Source: CAYMFD01 sp964389475
Lineage (GTDB): Bacteria; Bacteroidota; Bacteroidia; Chitinophagales; Saprospiraceae
Assembly (NCBI GenBank): GCA_964389475.1
Contig: CAYMFD010000069.1
Span: 1 to 20,492, forward strand
Direction of reading: 5' to 3'
Length of the DNA: 20,492 nucleotides
Shown: positions 12,001 to 16,643 of the stretch, one piece after another
How positions within the stretch are numbered: position 1 is the stretch's first letter
Layout: every line of letters starts with the position of its first letter
Made by a program: the position numbers and the translations under genes
The notes under the pieces: model-generated
Databases searched by the model: none
Seen by the model: the letters and a program-made list of their open reading frames with translations, nothing else
Told to the model about the DNA's origin: nothing

Positions 12001-14742
12001 ATATGTGACGGTGCAGGTCTACCAGTTGGTACCATTCTCACGTTCGTCTATACGATCGAAAACGTTGAGCCTTGTAGAGATATCGAGCAGGAGGTAACGG
12101 TTGAGGTCATCAACTGTAACTGTCCTCCGGCACTACTCTCGGCCTTGCCAGACCTTTGTACAGATAACCTGCCCATAGATCTTGACACCTTCTTAACCAG
12201 TGATCGACCTGGTGTGTGGAGCACTAATGCTACGCCAGACCCACTGATGGGATCAACGTTTGATCCTAGTGGACTTCCTTCTGGCAGCTATCAGGTATAC
12301 TACGTATTTAATACGATGATACAGGAGTGTCCAGACTCACTAGTAAGGCCCCTGATCGTTCGGGCTGCGCCACAGATTACCTTCGAATCAATAGTGCCGC
12401 CATGTAATGAGAATACAGGAGTAGGGGAGACTACGGTCAATTTGACGGACCTAGTAACAGGTAATGGTACTTCACAGGGCAACTGGACGCAAATTGACAA
12501 TGGTAATGCTATGCTTGCTATCGCTGCTGACGGCACCGTTGACTTCGCAGGTCAGACACCTGGCGATGATTTTGTTTTCGTTTATACGACTACTAGCGAA
12601 GGCGCGATGAGCCCGTGTAGCAATATATCGGATACGCTGACCATCACCGTTATCGATTGTGAGTGCCTTAATCCAGATATCGATGGCGACCTTGTATGTA
12701 ATGACCAAGGAGACTATGACCTGTCTATATTGACGACGACAACGACAGATGCCGGAACGTTTACAGTAATATCTCCAGGAGCCACAGTAGTGCCACAGTC
12801 GGGTACGACGATCAATTTGACCGGCTTAGATGGTGGTGACTACACGGTGATCTATACCCTAGATGTAGCGCAGAGTGGCGCATGCCCGCAGGCAGATACC
12901 GTTATACTCGAGGTGTCAGCTGTACGATCCGCAACAGTAACAGCTACAGGTGATGCCTGTACTATCGTTGATGGTCCTATCCCCGCAGTATTTAACTTGA
13001 CCGGCCTAGTGACCGACGGTGATGCTACCGGTATATGGCTAGACGCTAATGGTACACCTGTGCCCAATGCCAGTCTAGTCTCCTTCTTAGGTGAGCCTTC
13101 TGGACAGACCTACGACTTTACCTACCGCTTGCCAGGTGTAGCGCCTTGTGGTAGTGTCAGCTACCCCGTCGTGATTACGACCCTAGACTGTGACTGCCCT
13201 GTCCCACAGGTCGGTCCTCTAGCTGATGTCTGCGCTGATGCAGGTACATACAATCTCACTGTCTTTGATGATCCTGACGAGCCTGGTACATGGACCTCAG
13301 ATGCCCTTACACTGTCTGCTGGTGTGATAGACCTCACAGCAGTGACTGGTGGTGATTATGAGGTGTACTATAACCTGGATAACCCAGAGCCCGACTGTCC
13401 ACCAGCAGATACGTTGATACTTACAGTAGTGGATCCACCTAGCGCAGGTACCCTTGTCCCTGTGCCACCTATATGTCAGGGAGTGCCTGTCATCGTAACC
13501 CTCAATGATGCCCTAGACGGAGAGACATCTGGTGGTGTATGGACGGAGGTGTCAGCTACACTTAGCACAGGTGGTGCCTTTGATGCACTAGCTGGCACAT
13601 TTACGGTAGATGCGCAGGCGGCTGGTACGTATAGATTTGCCTATCAGGTAGCTGGTACAGCGCCATGTCAGCCAGCGAGCGAGACGATAGAGGTCGTGAT
13701 CGAACCCCTACCTGTAGCGGATGCTGGTGCAGATGAAGAGCTAACCTGTGATAATAACGTAGCCAACCTAGGCGGCAACTCTAGTACTGGAGCAAATATT
13801 ACGTATCAGTGGTTAAGCCTTGGTCAGGAAGTAGGTACGGAGTCTACTCTCAACACCAGTCAAGCGGGCGACTACAGACTGGTCGTTACAGATACTCAGA
13901 CTGGCTGTACCGCTGTTGATGTAGTGTCAGTCACGTCAGACGGAGACCTCCCGCAGATATTTGTGACACCGCAGCCTATCTCGTGCTTCGGAGCAGCTGA
14001 TGGGGGCATAGCGATTATCACCGAGGGTGGTACACCACCATATACGTATAGTATAGATGGCGGTATCACGACTAGTACTTCGGTGACTCTATTTACTAAC
14101 CTAGTTCCAGGCGATTATAACGTGGTCGTAACTGATGCGCAGATGTGTACGGTGAGTGAACTCGTAACGCTTCTGCCCAAACAGCAAGCTACGATCGACC
14201 TAGGTCCTGACATAGCCTTAGATGATGGCGCAGATACGACGCTGACATTTACTACATCCGTACCAGACTCGCTCATCGCCAATATTATATGGACGCAGGA
14301 CGATGTCGTGATCTGTGAAGGTGCAGAAGACTGCCAGCAGATCACCGTGACGGGTGACTTTGCTGCGGCAGAGTTCTGTGTGACAGTAGTCGATACAGAT
14401 ATGTGTGAGGCCGATGACTGCCTGCGTATAGTGACGGAGACGGTAATCAACCTCAATATTCCGAGCATCTTTAACCCGACAAGTAGTACTCAGAATGATC
14501 GTTTCTTTGTCAAGTCCTCTAGCGTAGCTCGTGTCAATAAGATGCTGATCTACAACCGATGGGGAGAGCTCCTCTTTGAGGTGACCGACGTGCCGCCTAA
14601 CGATCCGGCCGTAGGCTGGGATGGTCGATACAAGGGCCAGGCGGTCAACCCAGGCGTATTCGTCTATGTTATCGACCTCTCTTATGTCAATGATGCTAGA
14701 CAACCTGAGACGATCACGGGAGATATAACGATTGTCAGATAA
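3061..14742 (+). CDS. Giant modular T9SS cargo protein, adhesin-like, type B sorting domain
   Basis: This is a secreted, probably cell-surface protein of about 3,893 residues including 34 unknown ones. Residues 1-20 are a signal peptide (LLIFLAFAATPSLYA, cleavage near YAQ). Fifteen modules follow, each opening with NDxC or DDC and carrying a VWYxYT-like strand, further Cys and a closing T.Y.IAVG....GDF segment. They resemble pre-peptidase C-terminal (PPC)-type beta-sandwiches. After the N run comes a Trp/Cys-rich domain (2037-2160), PKD/Ig-like modules (about 2161-2750), about nine GxW Ig-like modules (2753-3550), a PKD module (3551-3635), a SprB repeat (CFGAADGG...GGTPPYTYS, 3638-3706) and a linker module. 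Residues 3797-3893 form the gliding-associated type B C-terminal domain (IYNRWGELLFE, GWDG, NPGVFVYVID), which directs export by T9SS. No catalytic domain is visible, so adhesion or matrix building is an inference. No PorP/SprF-like partner gene, common beside such cargo, is present here. The ATG start is supported by the signal peptide. Confidence 0.9.
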   Translation: MIRQLLIFLAFAATPSLYAQTVEDDCANATVGFAYSNGSAFTVAPGTLMDDGVYLGSLASGVNGYIAITVPADGLYDISFDASVGAASGNISVAFAADCASLSELGSGDVGTVIDASCIYLTTGTAVVALAFDGTPGDVEITITSPSATSASNDDCADALGIVPGNNTGLDNICAVDGTVWYEYTVLNGGDLDFTVTPGTIGSASIQQALLNTCTGIDIFNQWDCLGPGDIIYLEVGNITPAYGDFSIDVTDNLSPDANDICANATALTLGCGGSLSLVGGGCYDADVEATAPAGCLPMDLAAAGFVPENASGGLWYRVDLDPEVSTVDLTASVGDYAVYSTAGGCGSLAIIDCDPTALNPAIDLTTSYFIVAFDGATVDLQVISAPGNDLCGAATGLTIGGPALDGTLTCAAQDFTGTSCDEDAQVFYTFTTNATDKTDITITLAEDNSNGTAASEASFVVLEDCGGAPYNDPNATQCDVLASGSMDLTCVEPNTTLIVMVQSSTADAGDFTIAITENTTPASAPLNDLCADAIDASSGTASGSTECANSEDPYCGGTATDNDYQTVYYDYTITSTSANLSIAVVGSGSPALSAGSIAFYDACATDLGDEYGAPGAAFTGFTCDHTTGLDLFCVPAGTYTIAVGSSLVGEGSFDLTITETDASVVNDLCGDASPIANGGLTNQTNLCAGGEEAFCGLDGSTSHDVYYSFDPLGTPVDITINVGGGGTVAPQIGDVNVLVLDGCGGTTIDPSNVLDGCSSDDGDLEYTCITDPIIIVVASADGSEGNFDIQFTTSSAVPANDDCTSPTLLTDGNVEATDNLCSGPDHNLCGGGATDSDASTVYFNYSTGASNADVTINVAGGATPISDVSLVVFEDDCTTVYGDPDAQNCTYTLGTDIILECVPSNTEIRIAVGSSETGQGDFDILVSEVAAAPINDICATDAEVLADGVAFDGTTACASPDAVGFCGLNTTDDGVVYHEYTVVGPGNVQLTISLVGNTTTTGTAITDGVLYISDAGCNGVDYTTSNPPMSGDPCMATNGDVIFNCVEPGTVLTIAVGATAANAGDYGISVAEDNSVVSPDGNDLCGDAIAINFAADCEFETVTFDNTDACPESFTGSSCDFDTEAVVWYTVTLPADGTGIEVANLGTDVFLGIFEDDCSNLALAGTPADCATGDELFEGLTGGNTYLVAVGIDGATGSESFDIKTIVPPANDICDPDAESLTSNTATPGTTICATGPVTGTACDPDKTNTVWYTYTVEPDVKEIMIDVTGYTTVGADQLSVAVVDDCASLTLLNQADGTPADYCGGSGTDLITLSCVEEGTTITILVASSAANEGSFDITLNTTTATPGCVDNDECADVDQTAFATAIVTDDPEICITDCNELACPDDEVDILCGAPIFNTVFYEFTTDNFDPLIPTFVQANVTGLTDPVVAIVEGTCPNYTLLPGSTCANGDTGPLDGNMTLAPNTTYTVIVGTNDNMGGTFDLCIRVFSGCVNDDCADAVEVTGLATGTGTTVTNPASTVGCMPDVGCGSNDDATVWYRFTMPDDATSFTVDIVGVGTDPVGGTSIQVGLYNNGADCPTPTPEQQDCNATTLTLDCALPGAEYYVIIGSNDMMDEGEFEITITPNPPAEANDLCTGAEVLVVDMFCDFMEFNLTTVNRCPELGMADGCDYSLSAVSWYEFTTPADFMSDVSMEITGALANPFFGVFTSCGPPLTFIGGFGCNTMLTDGIPLMSNTTYYIAVGSTTADTEGTFTLRIKIDVPPINDSPDPNHPNVPALDLNGTGGTHGGTTCCAVGAIDDPAADLPNQDCPGAFDENSVWYTFTPDGVSQGVDVTVTPNGISSYSVEVYEGTNNGMLLGSDCGAGEVIKIDCAEQLTPPLFIKVTSTDAGCGDFTVLAEDVDPPCTYADDCIEATPEALVTNTDGVISYDVCVKSCLDYACPETNPGSCGTNNGPTVWFQFQIDDDAAQFYAQVLVDDGSWDPSFEIYAGPDCNNLISVNXXXXXXXXXXXXXXXXXXXXXXXXXXXXXXXXXXCNKFCQACPCATPMPAQTFLPGGWFWNTPGPAGGDCDGGTSLPETSYGIGQNVVNITDFCFDLTIKNFATEPECQAADFEVGFQTFSDAASGCWDDPLGECLNDVAQISNDLVTVACDFPGAVNPTPDMQEICSGDMISIFVETADGTTDDIVIVVEDNPDVTGETLPTITFAGAGTINDVLTINPGVTTPQVVTYTARVVIPGVDCPGPDTVITITIYPDILIDFNPNPVVICPGADTQLNPIITGGNGNYVTYSWSPTTSLDDPTSPTPIATPTTQTTYTVQVTDDLGCTGTGSVVVDVAPPVDVDIFPEEYSVCQVLDGFNTDINIVAEMLDGTPPYSFNWIIPAGIVGTVGLVPGTHLDDTYTVDEELSTGSAGVPYIITVEVTDANGCFDQATAFVTIADAPRANIDAPSLNCGDTQVTIEGDGFPTNGGAAVVLVRLYTCDGILITEVIGDLLSEVVDLINYPNGCFYIEVEDEDGCTSRTADLIIPITQATPIVLTTDSVACADDMLTVAVVNTGDYATYEWDPNGEVTPSITTVIGQTVYTVTATDNTGCSSVAQRVITYNPLPDVQISGSSTFCLGDSTTLSADGGLPTDTYQWFGPVTGSNPTLTTATAGTYVVSLVDGNGCSDTDTIMVMQSDTLQPSISGGPICDGSQVILRTGSFDSYEWFGPDGLPMGVTVDSIVVDSAGVFRVAVMQGGCSGSGTFEVIENAAPMVDVTDTVYVCAVAGQNQSIDFTAQAVGDLGEWSFVGAVGGPDLSDVTNVDFTGLAVGTYTFAYADTVAMAPCPTASDTMAVLVVRPSAATLVPDPICNDRGTLVLSTLENTTNPGTWTVTNGPVGHTLDVSTGTIDATDQPAGLYELTFTVDPLPGVPGCQPSSTQTLEILDAPTITLTGEPNQVCNVAVGGNETTFDLDVLIVASDQGTWTQTGGPTVTLVGGICDGAGLPVGTILTFVYTIENVEPCRDIEQEVTVEVINCNCPPALLSALPDLCTDNLPIDLDTFLTSDRPGVWSTNATPDPLMGSTFDPSGLPSGSYQVYYVFNTMIQECPDSLVRPLIVRAAPQITFESIVPPCNENTGVGETTVNLTDLVTGNGTSQGNWTQIDNGNAMLAIAADGTVDFAGQTPGDDFVFVYTTTSEGAMSPCSNISDTLTITVIDCECLNPDIDGDLVCNDQGDYDLSILTTTTTDAGTFTVISPGATVVPQSGTTINLTGLDGGDYTVIYTLDVAQSGACPQADTVILEVSAVRSATVTATGDACTIVDGPIPAVFNLTGLVTDGDATGIWLDANGTPVPNASLVSFLGEPSGQTYDFTYRLPGVAPCGSVSYPVVITTLDCDCPVPQVGPLADVCADAGTYNLTVFDDPDEPGTWTSDALTLSAGVIDLTAVTGGDYEVYYNLDNPEPDCPPADTLILTVVDPPSAGTLVPVPPICQGVPVIVTLNDALDGETSGGVWTEVSATLSTGGAFDALAGTFTVDAQAAGTYRFAYQVAGTAPCQPASETIEVVIEPLPVADAGADEELTCDNNVANLGGNSSTGANITYQWLSLGQEVGTESTLNTSQAGDYRLVVTDTQTGCTAVDVVSVTSDGDLPQIFVTPQPISCFGAADGGIAIITEGGTPPYTYSIDGGITTSTSVTLFTNLVPGDYNVVVTDAQMCTVSELVTLLPKQQATIDLGPDIALDDGADTTLTFTTSVPDSLIANIIWTQDDVVICEGAEDCQQITVTGDFAAAEFCVTVVDTDMCEADDCLRIVTETVINLNIPSIFNPTSSTQNDRFFVKSSSVARVNKMLIYNRWGELLFEVTDVPPNDPAVGWDGRYKGQAVNPGVFVYVIDLSYVNDARQPETITGDITIVR
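3130..9068 (+). repeat. Fifteen diverged 'NDxC' modules in the giant protein
   Basis: The module-opening motif recurs at residues 24, 153, 259, 389, 528, 667, 801, 936, 1083, 1212, 1354, 1496, 1634, 1767 and 1911, with spacing mostly 128-147 residues. Typical forms are NDLC, NDDC, NDIC and NDEC; module 14 has NDSP and has lost the Cys. The modules are clearly related in protein but diverged in DNA; I saw no long identical stretch between them. Each has several Cys, so disulfides formed outside the cytoplasm are plausible. Confidence 0.8.
9069..9168. other. Assembly gap of exactly 100 Ns inside the giant gene
   Basis: One hundred Ns is the conventional filler for a gap of unknown length. It cuts off the fifteenth NDxC module near its middle and removes the start of the following Trp/Cys-rich domain. 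The frame happens to continue, since both flanks are open in the frame that 100 bases would give, but that agreement has a one in three chance. The true gap is probably longer than 100 bases. Confidence 0.95.
11317..13710 (+). repeat. GxW Ig-like module array in the giant protein
   Basis: From about residue 2753 to 3550 roughly nine modules of about 90 residues each carry a central G-x-W strand (GEWSF, GTWTV, GTWTQ, GVWST, GNWTQ, GIWLD, GTWTS, GVWTE; one has GTFTV). Each closes with a D/AGxYxxxY.. strand. A larger unit of two modules begins with NCNC, DCEC and DCDC at residues 3018, 3199 and 3376, a period of about 180 residues, suggesting duplication of module pairs. Confidence 0.65.
14449..14739 (+). 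other. Type B T9SS C-terminal sorting domain
   Basis: The last 97 residues match the gliding-motility-associated C-terminal domain (TIGR04131/CHU_C type). They contain IPSIFNPTSSTQND, the counterpart of the usual P-N-x-F-T-P-N-G-D-G-x-N-D. IYNRWGELLFE, GWDGRYKGQ, NPGVFVYVID and a final GDITIVR follow. Type B domains send proteins through T9SS and are usually retained or released by a route different from type A. Confidence 0.88.
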
Positions 14743-14779
14743 TCGATAAGATCCATTACTATTTACGAATAGTGTTAGC

Positions 14780-14816
14780 AGGCCATCTGGAGTAATTCAG
14801 ATGGCCTCTTTTTTTT
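14780..14816 (+). terminator. Rho-independent terminator after the giant gene
   Basis: AGGCCATCTG (14780-14789) pairs perfectly with CAGATGGCCT (14798-14807) around an 8-base loop. A run of eight T (14809-14816) follows. It lies 38 bases after the giant gene's stop codon and separates it from the downstream operon. Confidence 0.92.
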
Positions 14817-14840
14817 GGTGGTTTGGTGTTATGTTGGTTT

Positions 14841-14992
14841 GCCCGAGCCAGGTGCACGTTCTCGTGACTTCTAGTCGCATGCACGTGACGCTAGGCATGC
14901 GTCATGCTAGCCACACGCTTTGGATGGTCTGGCTGCGCCAGTGCTGGTTAATCGACAATAGAATTGGTCGAGGACGTGCACTGGGCTCGGGC
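14841..14992. repeat. 152-bp element with 24-bp imperfect terminal inverted repeats
   Basis: The left end (14841-14864, beginning GCCCGAGCC) matches the reverse complement of the right end (14969-14992, ending GGCTCGGGC) at 21 of 24 positions. Inside are further foldbacks, including TGACGC-taggcat-GCGTCA (14887-14905) and the overlapping GCTAGgCATG-cgt-CATGCTAGC. The element begins 24 bases after the terminator of the giant gene. It looks like a palindromic intergenic repeat or a miniature inverted-repeat element. A related copy lies at 19499-19646 and a partial one directly adjoins it. No coding capacity or target-site duplication was established. Confidence 0.75.
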
Positions 14993-15057
14993 TAGGCATA
15001 CGTCACGCTAGCCACACGCTTTTGGATGGTCTGGCTGCGATAGTACTGGTTAATCGA
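14991..15057. repeat. Partial tandem duplication of the palindromic element's core
   Basis: Bases 14991-15057 repeat 14890-14955 with only a few substitutions and one extra T. Both begin GCTAGGCAT, share GCTAGCCACACGCTTT and GGATGGTCTGGCTGCG, and end CTGGTTAATCGA. The duplicated copy starts exactly at the right terminus of the first element and lacks the outer inverted arm. It is therefore a truncated second unit. Confidence 0.8.
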
Positions 15058-15147
15058 AGATTAATATATAGGATCATATGACTTCTAGAATTTATCCATA
15101 AATAAGATAACCTCCGTTTTTGAGTAGTAGTATTCTCTAGTTATATT

Positions 15148-15179
15148 TTTGGTGATGTGGTGATTTTGTAGTATATTTA
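15148..15179 (+). promoter_or_regulatory. Predicted promoter of the three-gene operon
   Basis: TTTG (15148-15151) and TATATTTA (15172-15179) are separated by 20 bases, close to the Bacteroidota -33/-7 consensus (one mismatch in the second box). Transcription would begin near 15186, about 14 bases before ATG 15200. That fits this ATG as the intended start upstream of the octanucleotide repeat. A competing TAATTTAG (15191-15198) would place the start past that ATG. Confidence 0.45.
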
Positions 15180-15209
15180 ATTAAATAAAGTAATTTAGGA
15201 TGTATAGTA

Positions 15210-15241
15210 GACACACAGACACACAGACACACAGACACACA
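15210..15241 (+). repeat. Perfect octanucleotide microsatellite (GACACACA)x4
   Basis: Four identical 8-bp units occupy 15210-15217, 15218-15225, 15226-15233 and 15234-15241. ATG 15200 reads into the repeat and meets TAG at 15245-15247. The lipoprotein frame is the +1 frame relative to that ATG, open from 15189 through the repeat. A gain of one unit or loss of two would join the two frames. The arrangement is that of a slipped-strand contingency locus. Confidence 0.85.
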
Positions 15242-15281
15242 AGATAGTCTCTTAATCTATTGTCTAAAATTCTGCTCTCTT

Positions 15282-16643
15282 TTGCTTTTGACTTTTAGTA
15301 GTTGTCAAGACGATATGAAACCAACTGTAGATCAATATGAGAATCAGGAGCTAGAAAGTAGGATGGTTTTATCTTGTGATAATCTATTGGAAAATGGTGA
15401 TTTTGAGACTTATGTCCCACATAATGACTGTGTTATTTTGGAATTTCAAAATGGTTGGGTTCCACCATGGGTTGATTTCGGTACTAGTGACCTTTGGTCG
15501 ATCGAAGGAAGCACAGTTTGTACTTGGGACTGTGTCAGATATGCACATGCGACTTCAATTGGCAAGAATGAGATTACCACTGGTATAGTTGGTGTGGAAG
15601 GTCTACAGCAAGCTGTAAGTATTGTGAGTGACCCTGATATATATTACAGCTTATCATTAGAAGCAACACCTACTTTAGGTGAGACAGCCATTTTCAATGC
15701 TTATTTCTTGCAAGGAGCCCCACTATTCGATCCTATGGAAGCGCCTGACCTCTCTAATGGATTCCAAATCATACAACAAGCAATTAGCGGTCCCGGCTGC
15801 GGTGTGATGCATTGGCCAGTAATCGAGCAGGACAATATCTATCCTGATCAAGACTATGATAACTTCTTCGTGTTTGCTCAATCAAATGATGGTAATGCTT
15901 TCTTGCTTCAGGATAATTATGAATTATTGTGTCACTCAAGATTACTAAACGGCATAAGGTCTGAGACGTTGGCAGAGTGCCAATACGTTTTTGAAGCAGA
16001 TTTTCTGGGACCACTTGATGTGCTGCAGTATGAATGGGATTTTGGCGATGGGTCAACCTCAACAAGTTCTAATCCGACACATACTTTTTCTTCTGGAGGT
16101 CTCTATCAAGTAAGCCTAACGGTAAAAGATGTAAATGGCTGCTGTACAACTGTGCGGACAGTAATTGCTTGTTCTAGTAATATTCCTTCATGTACAAGTT
16201 ATGCATGTTGGGATGAACTTGGTCATGTTAATGGTGGGCTAGAATGTATGGTAGGCTTGAGGTTACGGTTTCCAGACTGCAGCATACAAGATTTGGCATT
16301 TCAATCTATCCCTAATGCGCAAGAATGCAATGACGGTATTAGTCCATCACAGATCCCAGTACCGGCTCCTCTACCTGAAAACTATTGTGAAATAAAACAA
16401 TTAATAGGTCATGCTTTGGATGCAGCTGGTCTGAACTATGTGATTCTTGAGGAAAACGATGGGCTTGAGGACTGCTTTAAGGTGTTTCCGCAGTTCCAGA
16501 TACCCGGTTATTTCGTTACTGTTGAAGGGGCAGAAGTAGTTGGGTTGCTGGCGGCAGATTGTACCCTCGGACAGGTGATGCTAAACGATTTTAGATTTGA
16601 TGATATGGGTAGTGGATCAAAAAATTGTTTTGGATGCCCTTAA
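15282..16643 (+). CDS. PKD-domain putative surface lipoprotein, possibly phase-OFF
   Basis: The function is not known; it is likely an exported surface protein. The region coding for a signal sequence reads LLIYCLKFCSLLLLTFSSC-QDD, a hydrophobic stretch ending in a Bacteroidota-like lipobox Cys. Only its last part lies inside the TTG start chosen here (MLLTFSSCQDD), which would be too short to export. No in-frame ATG lies between the upstream stop (15186) and 15315. The better start is ATG 15200, now out of frame because of the (GACACACA)x4 tract. The mature part has NLLENGDFE near residue 37, typical of carbohydrate-binding-like jelly rolls in this phylum. A PKD domain (YEWDFGDGS from residue 250, to about 296) follows, then a Cys-rich end (NCFGCP). 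There is no T9SS tail. It overlaps the next gene by 10 bases and is its operon partner. Base composition is AT-richer than in the giant gene. Confidence 0.75.
   Translation: MLLTFSSCQDDMKPTVDQYENQELESRMVLSCDNLLENGDFETYVPHNDCVILEFQNGWVPPWVDFGTSDLWSIEGSTVCTWDCVRYAHATSIGKNEITTGIVGVEGLQQAVSIVSDPDIYYSLSLEATPTLGETAIFNAYFLQGAPLFDPMEAPDLSNGFQIIQQAISGPGCGVMHWPVIEQDNIYPDQDYDNFFVFAQSNDGNAFLLQDNYELLCHSRLLNGIRSETLAECQYVFEADFLGPLDVLQYEWDFGDGSTSTSSNPTHTFSSGGLYQVSLTVKDVNGCCTTVRTVIACSSNIPSCTSYACWDELGHVNGGLECMVGLRLRFPDCSIQDLAFQSIPNAQECNDGISPSQIPVPAPLPENYCEIKQLIGHALDAAGLNYVILEENDGLEDCFKVFPQFQIPGYFVTVEGAEVVGLLAADCTLGQVMLNDFRFDDMGSGSKNCFGCP

Noticed and set aside
14801..14995. Plus-strand 64-codon frame after the giant gene
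   Set aside because: It begins inside the terminator stem and runs through the palindromic element, so it is not a credible gene.
15191..15198. TAATTTAG as the -7 box of the operon promoter
   Set aside because: Spacing from the preceding TTTG is 22 bases, and transcription would start after ATG 15200; the boxes at 15148-15179 fit better.
15210..15241. Octanucleotide tract as a CRISPR-like or protein-coding tandem repeat
   Set aside because: The units are contiguous without spacers, and the tract lies in the leader; a slipped-strand repeat is the simpler reading.
16625..16633. TTG start for the first receptor-L-like gene
   Set aside because: ATG 16634 gives a normal signal peptide start and a normal operon overlap; the three extra residues add nothing.
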